Shown: positions 45,067 through 55,247 of the stretch, piece after piece
How positions within the stretch are numbered: the first letter of the stretch is position 1
Layout: every line of letters begins with the position of its first letter
DNA from: Rhodocyclaceae bacterium
Lineage (GTDB): Bacteria; Pseudomonadota; Gammaproteobacteria; Burkholderiales; Rhodocyclaceae
Direction of reading: 5' to 3'
DNA length: 64,000 bases
Assembly (NCBI GenBank): GCA_019455325.1
Contig: JACFMQ010000006.1
Location: 62,001 to 126,000, forward strand
The notes under the pieces: generated by a model
What the model was told of the DNA's origin: nothing
Databases searched by the model: none
Seen by the model: only the letters and a program-made list of their open reading frames with translations
Translations under genes and position numbers: made by a program

Positions 45067-46014
45067 TTGAGTTCCGCAGCTTCCGCACCGAAGAAAATCA
45101 CCATCGCCTCGCGCGAATCCCGTCTCGCCATGTGGCAGGCGGAGCATATCCGCGACCGCCTGAGCGGTCTATGGGGCGGCGCCGAGGTCGGCATCCTCGG
45201 CATGACCACCCGCGGCGACCAGATCCTCGACCGGCCGCTCGCGCAGATCGGCGGCAAGGGCCTGTTCATCAAGGAGCTGGAAGTGGCGATGCAGGAAGGC
45301 CGCGCCGACCTCGCCGTGCATTCGCTGAAGGACGTGCCGATGGAGATGCCGGAAGGCTTCTCGCTGGTCGCCATCACGGCGCGCGAGAACCCGCGCGACG
45401 CCTTCGTCTCGAACAAATACGCCGGTCTCGACGAACTGCCCGCCGGCGCCGTCGTCGGCACCTCCAGCCTGCGCCGCGAGGCGATCCTGCGCGCCAAGTA
45501 CCCGCAGCTCAGGATCGAACCGCTGCGCGGCAACCTCGACACGCGCCTGAGGAAGCTCGACGACGGCCAGTACGACGCCATCATCCTCGCCGCCGCCGGT
45601 CTCATCCGCCTCGGACTGAAGGAGCGGATCAAGGCCATCCTGACACCCGAGCAGTCGCTGCCGGCGCCGGGGCAGGGCGCGCTCGGCATCGAGGTGTGCG
45701 CCGACCGCGCCGACGCCGCGGCCTGGGTGGCGCCGCTGAACGATGCCGAGACGGCCGCCTGCGTCACCGCCGAACGCGCCTTCTCGCGCGCGCTCGGCGG
45801 CAGTTGCCAGGTGCCGCTCGGCGGCTACGCCGTTATCGAGGCCGGCGAGGTCTGGCTGCGCGGCTTCGTCGCCACGCCGGACGGCAAGGAGATGGTCGCC
45901 GGCGAACTGCGCGGCCAGCCGGCGGACGCCGACGCGATCGGCCGCATCCTGGCGCAGGTGCTGCGCGACCAGGGCGCCGAGGCGATCCTCGAAAAGCTCG
46001 CCGCCGGCGCCTGA
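45067..46014 (+). CDS. hemC: Porphobilinogen deaminase
   Basis: 315 residues. Joins four porphobilinogens into hydroxymethylbilane. [16 protein letters not shown] start region, [18 protein letters not shown], and the dipyrromethane-cofactor cysteine in [11 protein letters not shown] chose TTG at 45067 with GGAG 8 bases upstream, since no in-frame ATG lies near the expected N-terminus. Overlaps hemD (TGATG). Confidence 0.95.
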   Translation: MSSAASAPKKITIASRESRLAMWQAEHIRDRLSGLWGGAEVGILGMTTRGDQILDRPLAQIGGKGLFIKELEVAMQEGRADLAVHSLKDVPMEMPEGFSLVAITARENPRDAFVSNKYAGLDELPAGAVVGTSSLRREAILRAKYPQLRIEPLRGNLDTRLRKLDDGQYDAIILAAAGLIRLGLKERIKAILTPEQSLPAPGQGALGIEVCADRADAAAWVAPLNDAETAACVTAERAFSRALGGSCQVPLGGYAVIEAGEVWLRGFVATPDGKEMVAGELRGQPADADAIGRILAQVLRDQGAEAILEKLAAGA

Positions 46015-46805
46015 TGGCCGCGTCGCCCGCTCCGCTCGCCGGGCGGACGATCGTCGTCACCCGCCCGCGCGCGCAGGCCGACGCCCTGGCCTGCGCGATC
46101 CGCGCGGCCGGCGGCGAACCGTTCGTCTTCCCGCTGCTCGAAATCGGCCCGGCGCCCGACCCGGCGCCGCTCGCCGCCGCCGTTGCGCGGCTCGCCGACT
46201 ACGCGCTCGCCGTTTTCATCAGCCCGAACGCCGTCGACCACAGCCTGCCGGCGATCCTCGCCCGCGGCCCGTGGCCGGCCGGGCTGACGCCGGCGGCGGT
46301 CGGCCAGGGCACGGTGCGCGCGCTCGCCGCGCACGGCGTGCACGGCACCGTCGCGCCGAGCGAACGCTTCGATTCCGAGGCCCTGCTCGAACTGCCCGAA
46401 CTGCAGGCCGGGCGGGTCGCCGGCCGGCGCGTCGTCATCTTCCGCGGCGACGGCGGCCGCGAGCTGCTCGGCGACACGCTCGCCGCGCGCGGCGCGACCG
46501 TCGACCGCATTCCCTGCTACGCGCGCAGCGCGCCCGCCGAGGGCGCGGCGCCGCTGCTCGCACGCTGGCGCGCCGGCGGCATCGACGCCTTCACCGTGTC
46601 GAGCAGCGAGGGGCTGCGCTACCTGGTCGACATGCTCGACGCCGACGGCCGCGCGCGTCTCGCGGCGACGCCGGTGTTCGTGCCGCACGCGCGCATCGCC
46701 GAGAACGCGGCGGCGCTCGGGCTGGCCTGCGTCGTCCTCACCGCGCCGGCCGATGCCGGGATCATCGAAGGACTGTGTACGTATAATTGGCCGCATCATG
46801 ACTGA
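46014..46805 (+). CDS. hemD: Uroporphyrinogen-III synthase
   Basis: 263 residues; closes hydroxymethylbilane to uroporphyrinogen III. TIVVTRPRAQADALACAIRAAG start, VFISPNAVDHSL, FRGDGGRELLGDTLAARGA and AFTVSSSEGLRYLVDML are family features. Its 3' end overlaps hemX by 8 bases. Confidence 0.93.
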   Translation: MAASPAPLAGRTIVVTRPRAQADALACAIRAAGGEPFVFPLLEIGPAPDPAPLAAAVARLADYALAVFISPNAVDHSLPAILARGPWPAGLTPAAVGQGTVRALAAHGVHGTVAPSERFDSEALLELPELQAGRVAGRRVVIFRGDGGRELLGDTLAARGATVDRIPCYARSAPAEGAAPLLARWRAGGIDAFTVSSSEGLRYLVDMLDADGRARLAATPVFVPHARIAENAAALGLACVVLTAPADAGIIEGLCTYNWPHHD

Positions 46806-47910
46806 AGAATCCGCCAAGCCGGCATCATCGCCGTCCGCCGAAAGCGCCGCGCCGCCGCCGGCGCCCGAAAACGCCGCGGCGCCGGCCGCTCCCGCCGCCG
46901 GCCGGACCGCGTCCCGGCTGAGTCCGTGGCTGCTGCTCGGCCTCGTCGTCGTCGGCCTGTTCGCCTGGCAGTGGTTCGAGACCCGCCTGCGCCTCGTCGA
47001 GACCCAGCAGGAACTGGCGCGCCGCCTGGCGGAGAGCGACCTGGCGGCGAAGGAAAGCCGCCTGCTGGCGAAGCAGGCGCAGGATCAGGTGACGGCGCTG
47101 CAGACCCGGCTCGGCGAGCTCGACGCCCGGCTGGCCGAGTCGCAGAGCCAGCAGGCGGCGCTGGAGAACCTGTACCAGGATCTGGCGCGCAACCGCGACG
47201 AATGGGCGCTCTCCGAGATCGAGCAGGGCGTCACGCTGGCGGCGCAGCAACTGCAACTCGCCGGCAACGTGCAGGGCGCGGTGATGGCGCTGCAGGCGGC
47301 CGACGCGCGCCTGGGGGCGTCGCCGCTACCGCACTACATCGGCCTGCGCAAGGCCTTCGGCCGCGACCTCGACCGCCTGAAGGCGGTGCCGCAGATCGAC
47401 CTGCCCGGCATGAGCGTGCGCCTGGAAAGCGTCGTCACCGCCATCGACGCGCTGCCGCTGGCGATCGACGTGCGGCCGCGCGCCGAGTCGGCGCCGCCGA
47501 CGGCGGCAGCGCCGGACGCGCCGGCCTGGCAGCTCGCGCTGCTCGACGCCTGGAACGAGATGAAGGGGCTGGTGCGCATCCAGCGCTTCGACCGCGACGA
47601 GCCGGTGCTGCTCGCCCCCGGCCAGGTCTTCTTCCTGCGCGAGAATCTCAAGCTGCGCCTGCTCAGCGCCCGTCTGGCGATGCTCGCGCGCGACCAGTGG
47701 ACCTTCCGCAACGAGCTGAAGGCCGCGCAGGCGCTGCTCGAACGCCACTTCGACGTGCGCGACAAATCGGTGCAGACCGCCGTCGGCGCACTCAGGCAGC
47801 TCGGCGGTTCCGAGCTCGGCATCGAGCTGCCGACCTTGAACGAGAGCCTGTCGGCGATCCGCAGCTTCCGCGCGACGCGCGAGCGCGAGCCGCGGGGCGG
47901 CCGCAAATGA
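46798..47910 (+). CDS. hemX: HemX-like membrane protein
   Basis: 370 residues: a Pro/Ala-rich cytoplasmic N-terminus, one membrane helix (about 40-58), a coiled coil (about 60-130) and a periplasmic domain. Matches proteobacterial HemX after hemCD; despite its old annotation it has no methyltransferase motif. It probably scaffolds heme-pathway enzymes. Overlaps hemY by ATGA. Confidence 0.88.
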   Translation: MTEESAKPASSPSAESAAPPPAPENAAAPAAPAAGRTASRLSPWLLLGLVVVGLFAWQWFETRLRLVETQQELARRLAESDLAAKESRLLAKQAQDQVTALQTRLGELDARLAESQSQQAALENLYQDLARNRDEWALSEIEQGVTLAAQQLQLAGNVQGAVMALQAADARLGASPLPHYIGLRKAFGRDLDRLKAVPQIDLPGMSVRLESVVTAIDALPLAIDVRPRAESAPPTAAAPDAPAWQLALLDAWNEMKGLVRIQRFDRDEPVLLAPGQVFFLRENLKLRLLSARLAMLARDQWTFRNELKAAQALLERHFDVRDKSVQTAVGALRQLGGSELGIELPTLNESLSAIRSFRATREREPRGGRK

Positions 47911-49079
47911 AGGGCCTGTTCTGGGTCCTTTCGCTGTTCGCGCTGGCCGTCGGCCTGTCGCTGGTGGCCCGCTTCAACGACGGCTATCTGCTGCTGGTGC
48001 TGCCGCCGTGGCGCATGGAAGTCACGCTCAACCTCGCGCTGTTCGCGCTGGCCGTCGCCTTCCTGCTGCTCTACCTGCTGCTGCGCGGCGTCGCCGCGAC
48101 GCTGGCCCTGCCCGACCGCGTCCGCGCCTTCCGCGAGCGGCGGCGGCGGGCGAAGGCGGCGGCCATCTTCCAGGAAGCCGTGCGCCTGCTCTTCGAGGGG
48201 CGCTTCGGCCACGCGCTGAAGAAGGCGGCGGAAGCGCACGCCGCCGGCGAGGCGCCGGGGCTGGCGGCGCTGATCGCGGCGCGCGCCGCGCAGCGCATGC
48301 GCGAATCGGACAAGCAGCAGGCCTGGCTGGACCGCGCCACGCAGGACGACGCGCGCACGGCCGCGGCGCGGCTGATGCTGGAAGCCGAGATGTGCATCGA
48401 GGGCCGCCGCTTCGAGGACGCGGTGATGATCCTCGCCCGTCTGCAGCACCTGGCCGGCCGCCACATCGCCGCGCTCCGGCTGGAGCTGCGCGCGCGGCAG
48501 GGCTGCGGCGACTGGGACGAGGTGCTGCGCATCGCCCGCCTGCTGGAGAAGCGCGGCGCGCTGGCCGCCGAGGCGGCGCGCGAGCTGAAGCTGAAGGCGC
48601 ACCAGGAGAACGTCGCCCGCCGCCGCAGCGATCTCGCGCTGCTGCGCGCCTATCTCGACAAGGTGCCGGCCGGCGAATTCGGTCCGCGCCTGACGCAGGC
48701 CGCCGCCGCCGCGCTGACCGCGCTCGGTGCGCACGACGACGCGCGCCGCTGCATCGAGCGCCAACTGGAGCAGGGATGGGACGCCGAGCTGGCCGACCTC
48801 TACGGCCGCGGTGAGGGCGACGACGCCGTCGCCCGCATCGCCCGCGCCGAGGAGTGGCTGACGCGGCATCCGCACGAAGCCTCGTTGCTGGTGGCGCTGG
48901 GGCGGCTGTGCATGCGCCGGCAGTTGTGGGGCAAGGCGCAGAGCTATCTGGAGGCGTCGCTGTCGCTGGCCGAGAGCCGCGAAGCCCGCCTCGAACTGGC
49001 GCGCATGGCGGACGCGCTCGGGCGCGAAGCCGAGGCCAACCGCCATTACCGCGTCGCCGCCCAGTTGCCGCCGGGCTGA
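47907..49079 (+). CDS. hemY: HemY-like membrane TPR protein
   Basis: 390 residues: two N-terminal membrane helices (about 4-20 and 42-62), the HemY_N region, then TPR-like helical repeats. This is the proteobacterial HemY of hemCDXY operons, not the flavoprotein protoporphyrinogen oxidase of the same name. It is linked to late heme synthesis; exact role uncertain. Confidence 0.9.
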   Translation: MKGLFWVLSLFALAVGLSLVARFNDGYLLLVLPPWRMEVTLNLALFALAVAFLLLYLLLRGVAATLALPDRVRAFRERRRRAKAAAIFQEAVRLLFEGRFGHALKKAAEAHAAGEAPGLAALIAARAAQRMRESDKQQAWLDRATQDDARTAAARLMLEAEMCIEGRRFEDAVMILARLQHLAGRHIAALRLELRARQGCGDWDEVLRIARLLEKRGALAAEAARELKLKAHQENVARRRSDLALLRAYLDKVPAGEFGPRLTQAAAAALTALGAHDDARRCIERQLEQGWDAELADLYGRGEGDDAVARIARAEEWLTRHPHEASLLVALGRLCMRRQLWGKAQSYLEASLSLAESREARLELARMADALGREAEANRHYRVAAQLPPG

Positions 49080-49120
49080 AGATACGCGCGAACACGAACC
49101 GGATTTGTGGGGGAGGAAAA

Positions 49121-49357
49121 ATGCTGAATCTCGATCTGCGGAAAATCTATCGCTTCACGCCGGTGACGCCGGCGCCGTCGGAGCCTCTGCCGACGGGGGC
49201 GATGTACTACTACGAATGCCTCGACTGCCAGGTGATCGTGAACTCGGTGCCGCACGCGCCGGCGCAGTGCGCCTGCGGCAATCTTTCCGGCGGCGGCGGC
49301 AAGGTCGACATCCGCGACCCGGAGCGTCTGCGCGTGATGACCGGCAAGCTGAAGTAG
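49121..49357 (+). CDS. Small zinc-ribbon-like protein
   Basis: 78 residues. CLDC and CAC.. (YYYECLDCQVIVNSV, PAQCACGNLS) look like a four-cysteine metal site. Strong ribosome-binding site GGAGGAAAA before ATG 49121. Function unknown; the stop lies 4 bases from the convergent hemF stop. Confidence 0.7.
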   Translation: MLNLDLRKIYRFTPVTPAPSEPLPTGAMYYYECLDCQVIVNSVPHAPAQCACGNLSGGGGKVDIRDPERLRVMTGKLK

Positions 49358-49361
49358 CCTT

Positions 49362-50270
49362 TCAGGCCCAGTCGCGCGGCGGCAGGTATTTCTCGTACAG
49401 CTCGGCCTCCGGCGTGCCGGCGGCCGGCTGCCAGTCGTAGCGCCATTTCACGACCGGCGGCAGCGACATCAGGATCGATTCGGTGCGCCCGCCGGACTGC
49501 AGGCCGAACAGCGTGCCGCGGTCCCAGACCAGGTTGAACTCGACGTAGCGGCCGCGGCGGTAAGCCTGGAAGTCGCGCTCGCGCTCGCCGTACGGCGTGT
49601 CGCGGCGCTTGGCCAGGATCGGCAGGTAGGCTTGCGTGAACACCTCGCCGACCGCCTGCGTCAGCGCGAAGCAGCGCTCGAAGCCGCCGTCGTTCAGATC
49701 GTCGAAGAAGACGCCGCCGACGCCGCGCGGCTCGTTGCGGTGCTTCAGGAAGAAATACTCGTCGCACCATTTCTTGTACTGCGCGTGCACGCCGTCGCCG
49801 AACGGCGCCAGCGCCGTCTTGCAGGCGGCGTGGAAGTGGCGCACGTCGGCCTCGAAGGCGTAGTACGGCGTCAGGTCCATGCCGCCGCCGAACCACCAGA
49901 CGTCGTCCTCGCCGTCCTTGGTGGCGACGAAGCAGCGCACGTTCATGTGCGCGGTCGGGCAGTACGGGTTCTCCGGGTGCAGGACGAGCGACACGCCCAT
50001 CGCCTCCCAGGCGCGGCCGGCGAGCTGCGGCCGCGCGGCGGTGGCCGAGGCCGGCAGCGCGCGGCCGGCGACGTGCGAGAAATTGACGCCGCCGCGCTCG
50101 AAGCAGTTCCCCTGTTCGATCAGCCGCGAGACGCCGCCGCCGCCTTCCGGGCGCGTCCAGGAATCGCTGCGGAAGGGCTGGCCGTCGAAGGCTTCCAGTT
50201 CGGCGACGACGCGCGACTGCAGGCTCGTGAAGTATTCAGAGAGGAGCGAGGAGTAAGGAGTGAGGAGCAA
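49362..50270 (-). CDS. hemF: Oxygen-dependent coproporphyrinogen III oxidase
   Basis: About 302 residues; oxidative decarboxylation of coproporphyrinogen III in aerobic heme synthesis. Features: [28 protein letters not shown] with catalytic His residues, [36 protein letters not shown]. No ATG exists at the expected start; TTG at 50270 gives the usual length and has GAGGAG upstream. Both that ribosome-binding site and the first ~10 codons lie within the GAGGAG repeat (50239-50334), so the repeat seems to have rebuilt the start of the gene. Confidence 0.93.
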   Translation of the reverse strand: MLLTPYSSLLSEYFTSLQSRVVAELEAFDGQPFRSDSWTRPEGGGGVSRLIEQGNCFERGGVNFSHVAGRALPASATAARPQLAGRAWEAMGVSLVLHPENPYCPTAHMNVRCFVATKDGEDDVWWFGGGMDLTPYYAFEADVRHFHAACKTALAPFGDGVHAQYKKWCDEYFFLKHRNEPRGVGGVFFDDLNDGGFERCFALTQAVGEVFTQAYLPILAKRRDTPYGERERDFQAYRRGRYVEFNLVWDRGTLFGLQSGGRTESILMSLPPVVKWRYDWQPAAGTPEAELYEKYLPPRDWA

Positions 50271-50334
50271 ACCCGCCCTCTCCTCGGTGGATTCTGCCGG
50301 TGTACTCCTCACTCTTCCCTCCTCACTCCTCACT
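50239..50334. repeat. GAGGAG/CTCCTC palindromic repeat between purD and hemF
   Basis: GAGGAGYGAGGAGTAAGGAG-type units on the left and their complement (ACTCCTCACTCTTCCCTCCT..) on the right form a long imperfect inverted repeat. It is related to 31293-31360. Multiple phased GAGGAG/GTGAGGAGT units make it distinct from a terminator. Confidence 0.75.
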
Positions 50335-50346
50335 GAAGGACACCGG

Positions 50347-51624
50347 CTAACGCGCAATCGCGCGATACCCGATGTCCTTCCGGTACTGCATGCCATCGAA
50401 GCCGATCTGCGCGGCCGCCTCGTAGGCGCGCTTCTGCGCGAGCTTCACGTTCTCGCCGAGCGCCGTCACGCACAGCACGCGACCGCCGCTGGTGACCACC
50501 TGGCCGTCCTTCTCGGCGGTGCCGGCGTGGAAGACGTGCGCGTCCTCGCCGAAGCTGTTGCCGACCGGCAGGCCGTGGACCACGTCGCCCTTCCGCGGCG
50601 CGTCCGGGTAGTTGGCGGCGGCGAGCACGACGCCGAGCGCGACGCGGCGGTCCCATTCGGCCTCGACCTGGTCGAGCGTGCCGTCGATGCCGTGCTCGAG
50701 CAGTTCGACCAGGTCGGACTTCAGGCGCATCAGGATCGGCTGGGTTTCCGGGTCGCCCATGCGGCAGTTGAATTCCAGCGTCTTGACGCTGCCGTCCTTG
50801 CCGATCATCAGGCCGGCATAGAGGAAGCCGGTGAAGGGAATGCCGTCGGCGGCCATGCCCTTCACCGTCGGCAGGATGATCTCGCGCATCGCCTTGGCGT
50901 GGACTTCCGGCGTCACCACCGGCGCCGGCGAATAGGCGCCCATGCCGCCGGTGTTCGGGCCGGCGTCGCCGTCGAAGATGCGCTTGTGGTCCTGGCTGGA
51001 GGCGAGCGGCAGCACGTTCCTGCCGTCGACCATGACGATGAAGCTGGCTTCCTCGCCCTCCAGGAATTCCTCGACGACGACGCGCGCGCCGGCGTCGCCC
51101 AGTTTGTTGCCGGAGAGCATGTCGTCGATGGCGGCGTGCGCTTCCGCAAGCGTCGCGGCGACGACGACGCCCTTGCCGGCGGCCAGCCCGTCGGCCTTGA
51201 CGACGATCGGCGCGCCGATGCGGTCGACGTAGGCGTGCGCGGCGGCGGGGTCGGCGAAGGTTTCGAAGGCGGCGGTCGGAATCCCGTGCCGGGCCATGAA
51301 GCGCTTGGCGAAATCCTTCGACGATTCGAGCTGCGCGGCTTCCCTGGTCGGGCCGAAAATCTTCAGGCCGCGCGCGCGGAAGACGTTCACGACGCCGGCG
51401 GCGAGCGGCGCCTCCGGGCCGACGACGGTGAGGTGCACGCCTTCCTTCTCGGCGAAGTCGGCGAGCGCGGCCGGATCGGTGACGGCGACGTTCTGCAGCT
51501 CGTTCTCGCGCGCCGTGCCGGCGTTGCCGGGGGCGACGAAGACCCGCTGCAGGCCGGGCGTCTTCGCGAGCCGCCAGGCGAGCGCGTGCTCGCGGCCGCC
51601 GGAACCGATGACGAGGAGTTTCAT
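50347..51624 (-). CDS. purD: Phosphoribosylamine-glycine ligase
   Basis: 425 residues, ATP-grasp enzyme of purine synthesis (PRA + Gly to GAR). [19 protein letters not shown] start, [38 protein letters not shown]. Start overlaps the ORF6N-gene stop (ATGA), so it depends on translation through that intruder gene. Confidence 0.97.
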   Translation of the reverse strand: MKLLVIGSGGREHALAWRLAKTPGLQRVFVAPGNAGTARENELQNVAVTDPAALADFAEKEGVHLTVVGPEAPLAAGVVNVFRARGLKIFGPTREAAQLESSKDFAKRFMARHGIPTAAFETFADPAAAHAYVDRIGAPIVVKADGLAAGKGVVVAATLAEAHAAIDDMLSGNKLGDAGARVVVEEFLEGEEASFIVMVDGRNVLPLASSQDHKRIFDGDAGPNTGGMGAYSPAPVVTPEVHAKAMREIILPTVKGMAADGIPFTGFLYAGLMIGKDGSVKTLEFNCRMGDPETQPILMRLKSDLVELLEHGIDGTLDQVEAEWDRRVALGVVLAAANYPDAPRKGDVVHGLPVGNSFGEDAHVFHAGTAEKDGQVVTSGGRVLCVTALGENVKLAQKRAYEAAAQIGFDGMQYRKDIGYRAIAR

Positions 51625-52151
51625 GGCTTCTTGCCTTTCGTTGTTGCGATGTCGGCGGTGAAGCCGATCGGATTCTTCGGACTGGCCGGCGGGGTCATCA
51701 ACTGCCGGATGGCGTCGAAGACCGAGCGGAACTGCTGGTCGTAGCGCCCTTCCAGTTCATCGATGCGCCGGGAAAGTTCCTGATGCTCGCTCAACATCCG
51801 CCGCAGGCGGACGAAGGCGCGCATGATTTCGATGTTGACCCGGATCGCCCGTTCGCTGCGCAGCACGCTGGAAAGCATGGCGACGCCCTGCTCGGTGAAG
51901 GCGTAGGGCGGAGTGCGTACGCCTCCCCAACTTGAAGTCACAGATTGTGATTTCAAGTTCGACCATTCGTCCGTCGTCAGTTGAAACATGAAGTCGTCAG
52001 GAAAGCGTGCGCTGTTGCGCTTCACTGCCTGCATCAGTGCGCGCGGTTCGACTTCGTACATCCCTGCCAGATCGGTGGAGAGCAATGCCCGCTGGCCGCG
52101 CAGGTGCACGATCGCAAGTTCGATTTCGCCGAGTTGGCGCGCTGCCTCCAT
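51621..52151 (-). CDS. ORF6N-domain protein inserted in the purine operon
   Basis: 176 residues. The ORF6N domain (about 10-100) is clear: [59 protein letters not shown] coiled C-terminal part follows ([16 protein letters not shown]). Such proteins are typical of phages and mobile DNA and probably bind DNA. It lies between purH and purD, 10 bases after purH and overlapping purD. Part of it (about 51900-52030) is less GC-rich than its neighbours, suggesting transfer. Confidence 0.88.
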   Translation of the reverse strand: MEAARQLGEIELAIVHLRGQRALLSTDLAGMYEVEPRALMQAVKRNSARFPDDFMFQLTTDEWSNLKSQSVTSSWGGVRTPPYAFTEQGVAMLSSVLRSERAIRVNIEIMRAFVRLRRMLSEHQELSRRIDELEGRYDQQFRSVFDAIRQLMTPPASPKNPIGFTADIATTKGKKP

Positions 52152-52161
52152 ATGCAGCCAA

Positions 52162-53754
52162 TCAGTGCCGGAAATGCCGCGCGCCGGTGAACACCATCGC
52201 CAGCCCGTGCTCGTCGGCCGCCGCGATCACTTCCTCGTCGCGCATCGAGCCGCCCGGCTGGATGACGGCGACGGCGCCGGCCTCGGCGAGCACGTCGACG
52301 CCGTCGCGGAACGGGAAGAAGGCGTCCGAGGCGACCACCGAGCCCTTCAGTTCGAGGCCGGCGGCCTGCGCCTTGATGCTGGCGATCTTCGTCGAATCGA
52401 CGCGGCTCATCTGGCCGGCGCCGACGCCGAGCGTCATGCCGCCGCCGCAGAAGACGATGGCGTTGGACTTGACGAACTTGGCGACGCGCTCGGCGAAGAG
52501 CAGGTCCTCGATCTGCTGCGCGGTCGGCTGCTTCCTGGTGACCACCTTGAGGCCGGCGGCGCGGGCCGTGAAGTCGTCGGCCGTCTGCACCAGCAGGCCG
52601 CCGCCGACGCGCTTGAATTCGAGCGCGTTCAGGTCGCGGGCCAGCGGCACGACGAGCACGCGCAGGTTCTGCTTGGCGGCGAGCGCGGCCTTGGCTTCGG
52701 CGGTGAAGGCCGGCGCGATGAGCACTTCGACGAAGTGCTTGCGCTCGTTCATGGCGTTCACCACGTTGAGACCGACCTCGCCGTTGAAGGCGATGATGCC
52801 GCCGAAGGCCGAGGTCGAATCGGTCTTGAAGGACTTCTCGTAGGCGCCGAGCAGCGTGCCGTCGACGGCCACGCCGCACGGGTTGGCGTGCTTGATGATG
52901 ACGCAGGCCGGCGCGTCGAAGGTCTTCACGCATTCCCACGCCGCGTCGGCGTCGGCGATGTTGTTGTAGGAAAGCTCCTTGCCCTGCAGTTGCGCGTAGG
53001 CGGCGATGCCGCCGGCGACCGGATGGGTGTCGCGGTAGAAGGCGGCGTGCTGGTGCGCGTTCTCGCCGTAGCGCAGCGTCTCGACGCGGTCGAAGGCGAG
53101 CTGCAGCCTGGCCGGGAAGGTCGACGGGGCCGGCGCGGCCTCGGCCGGCTTGGCCTCGGCGCCGTCCGCGAGGCCGGTCAGCCAGTTGGCGATCATGCCG
53201 TCGTAGCGCGCGGTGTGCGTGAATGCCTTCTTGGCGAGGTCGAAGCGGGTGGCGAGCGCTAGGCCGCCGTCGTTCGCCTTCATCTCGGCGAGCAGCGGCG
53301 CGTAGTCGGCCGGGTCGGTGACGATGGCGACGCCGGCGTAGTTCTTCGCCGACGAGCGGACCATCGCCGGGCCGCCGATGTCGATGTTCTCGATCGCGTC
53401 TTCCAGCGTCACGCCCGGCTTGGCGACGGTCGCGGCGAACGGGTAGAGGTTCACGCAGACCAGGTCGATGGTCGGGATGCCGTGCGCCTCGATCGTCGCC
53501 ATGTGCTCGGGCGAATCGCGGCGGGCGAGGATGCCGCCGTGCACCTTCGGGTGCAGCGTCTTGACGCGGCCGTCGAGCATTTCCGGAAAGCCGGTGTGAT
53601 CGCCGATCTCGGTGACGGCGAGACCGGCCTCGCGCAAGAGCTTGGCGGTGCCGCCGGTGGACAGCAGCTTCACGCCCCGGGCGGCGAGCCCCTGGGCGAA
53701 TTCGAGGACGCCCGTCTTGTCGGAGACGGAAAGGAGGGCTTGGCGGATTTTCAT
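52162..53754 (-). CDS. purH: AICAR transformylase / IMP cyclohydrolase
   Basis: 530 residues, the bifunctional last two steps of IMP synthesis. N-terminal cyclohydrolase: [31 protein letters not shown]-terminal transformylase: [35 protein letters not shown], and the end [13 protein letters not shown] 53754 ([10 protein letters not shown]) is preferred; ATG 53763 overlaps the fis stop (TGATG) and is possible. Confidence 0.96.
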   Translation of the reverse strand: MKIRQALLSVSDKTGVLEFAQGLAARGVKLLSTGGTAKLLREAGLAVTEIGDHTGFPEMLDGRVKTLHPKVHGGILARRDSPEHMATIEAHGIPTIDLVCVNLYPFAATVAKPGVTLEDAIENIDIGGPAMVRSSAKNYAGVAIVTDPADYAPLLAEMKANDGGLALATRFDLAKKAFTHTARYDGMIANWLTGLADGAEAKPAEAAPAPSTFPARLQLAFDRVETLRYGENAHQHAAFYRDTHPVAGGIAAYAQLQGKELSYNNIADADAAWECVKTFDAPACVIIKHANPCGVAVDGTLLGAYEKSFKTDSTSAFGGIIAFNGEVGLNVVNAMNERKHFVEVLIAPAFTAEAKAALAAKQNLRVLVVPLARDLNALEFKRVGGGLLVQTADDFTARAAGLKVVTRKQPTAQQIEDLLFAERVAKFVKSNAIVFCGGGMTLGVGAGQMSRVDSTKIASIKAQAAGLELKGSVVASDAFFPFRDGVDVLAEAGAVAVIQPGGSMRDEEVIAAADEHGLAMVFTGARHFRH

Positions 53755-53762
53755 GGCGGGCA

Positions 53763-53999
53763 TCAGAGCAGTTGGTATTCGGTGAGCTTCTTCCTGAGCG
53801 TGTTGCGGTTGATGCCGAGCATCTCCGCGGCCAGCGTCTGGTTGCCGCCGGCCTGCTGCAGGACCACTTCGAGCATGGGCTTCTCGACGTTCTTCAGCAC
53901 CATGTCGTAGATCGCGCACGGCATCTCGCCGTCGAGGTCGCGAAAGTATTTTTCCAATGCGCCGGCGACGCACGCCGATATGTCGTTGCTACGGGCCAT
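53763..53999 (-). CDS. fis: Fis-family nucleoid-associated regulator
   Basis: 78 residues. C-terminal helix-turn-helix [21 protein letters not shown] is the Fis signature; the short N-terminal beta-arm region fits. Start ATG 53999 with AAGGG upstream. Follows dusB as in most proteobacteria and abuts purH. Confidence 0.95.
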   Translation of the reverse strand: MARSNDISACVAGALEKYFRDLDGEMPCAIYDMVLKNVEKPMLEVVLQQAGGNQTLAAEMLGINRNTLRKKLTEYQLL

Positions 54000-54039
54000 T
54001 TTGCCCTTCCCCTTTATTGTCGTTTGTTGCCGGCGTCGC

Positions 54040-55074
54040 TCAGGCGGCGAGCGCGTCGGGTGCTTCGCTGTTCTCGCCATCGGAATAGCGGAGATGCTCG
54101 CCCTGTTCGGCGAGCCGGAAAAAAAAGTCGTTCACCGCCTGCCGCTGCTGCTCCAGCGTCGGCAACTGGTTCATCGCGTGGCGGAAGGCGGCGGAACCGA
54201 CCAGGCCCTTGGTGTACCAGGCGATGTGCTTCCTGGCGACGCGCATGCCCGTGTCGACGCCGTAGAAACCGTACAGGTCCTCGAGGTGCGCGCAGAGGAT
54301 CGCGTGGATCTCGTCGACGCGCGCCGGCGGCAGGCGCTCGCCGGTGCTCAGGAAATGCTCGATCTCGCGGAACAGCCACGGCCGGCCCTGCGCGGCGCGG
54401 CCGATCATGATCGCGTCGGCGCCGGTGTGGTCGAGCACGGCCTTGGCCTTCTCGGGCGAACCGATGTCGCCGTTGGCGACGATCGGGATGCGCGCTTCCC
54501 GCTTCACCGCGCGGATCGTGTCGTACTCGGCCTGCCCGGTGTACTGCTGGCAGCGCGTGCGGCCGTGGATCGCCAGCGCGCGGATGCCGGCGCTCTCGGC
54601 GATCTTCAGGATGGCGAGCGCGTTCCGGCTGTGGCTGTCCCAGCCGGTGCGGATCTTCAGCGTCACCGGCGTCTCCGGCACGGCGCGCACCACGGCTTCC
54701 AGGATGCGCCCGACCAGCGGCTCGTCGCGCAGCAGCGCCGAGCCGGCCTGCACGTTGCACACCTTCTTCGCCGGGCAGCCCATGTTGATGTCGATGATCT
54801 GCGCGCCGTTGGCGACGTTGTGGCGGGCCGCTTCGGCCATCATCGCCGGGTCGGCGCCGGCGATCTGCACCGACACCGGCTCCACCTCGCCGGCGTGATT
54901 CGCGCGGCGGATGGTCTTCGCGCTGCCGTAGAGCAGGGAATTGGAGGTGACCATCTCGGACACCGCCAGCCCGGCGCCGAGCTTCTTGCACAGTTGGCGG
55001 AACGGCCGATCGGTGACGCCCGCCATGGGGGCGACGAAGAGGTTGTTGCGGAGCGTGAAGCCGCAGAATTCCAT
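54040..55074 (-). CDS. dusB: tRNA-dihydrouridine synthase B
   Basis: 344 residues, FMN enzyme reducing uridines in the tRNA D-loop. FVAPMAGVTDRPFRQLCKK, DINMGCPAKKVCNVQAGSALL with the catalytic cysteine, IHGRTRCQQYTG, IVANGDIGSPEKA, GRAAQGRPW. ATG 55074 (MEFCGFTLRN) gives the family start. First gene of the dusB-fis-purH-orf6N-purD-hemF run. Confidence 0.97.
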   Translation of the reverse strand: MEFCGFTLRNNLFVAPMAGVTDRPFRQLCKKLGAGLAVSEMVTSNSLLYGSAKTIRRANHAGEVEPVSVQIAGADPAMMAEAARHNVANGAQIIDINMGCPAKKVCNVQAGSALLRDEPLVGRILEAVVRAVPETPVTLKIRTGWDSHSRNALAILKIAESAGIRALAIHGRTRCQQYTGQAEYDTIRAVKREARIPIVANGDIGSPEKAKAVLDHTGADAIMIGRAAQGRPWLFREIEHFLSTGERLPPARVDEIHAILCAHLEDLYGFYGVDTGMRVARKHIAWYTKGLVGSAAFRHAMNQLPTLEQQRQAVNDFFFRLAEQGEHLRYSDGENSEAPDALAA

Positions 55075-55247
55075 GGCGGAGAGCGTACTGTGTCGGTGGC
55101 AGGGAAGGCGCGGATTGTACCGCAAGCCCTGCCTAAAAAATAGTCAGCCGGTGCGCTGGCGCTGCTGCCGCGGTTTCAGATTTTCCGCGGCCTGCCGTAA
55201 ATTATCTTGATAAGCAGCGGGCGTCGTCCCGCGACGACGAGGGTGCC

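Noticed and set aside
50239-50334. Terminator after purD
   Set aside because: The repeat has multiple GAGGAG units, no T-run, and a related copy in an unrelated place, so it is better described as a dispersed repeat.
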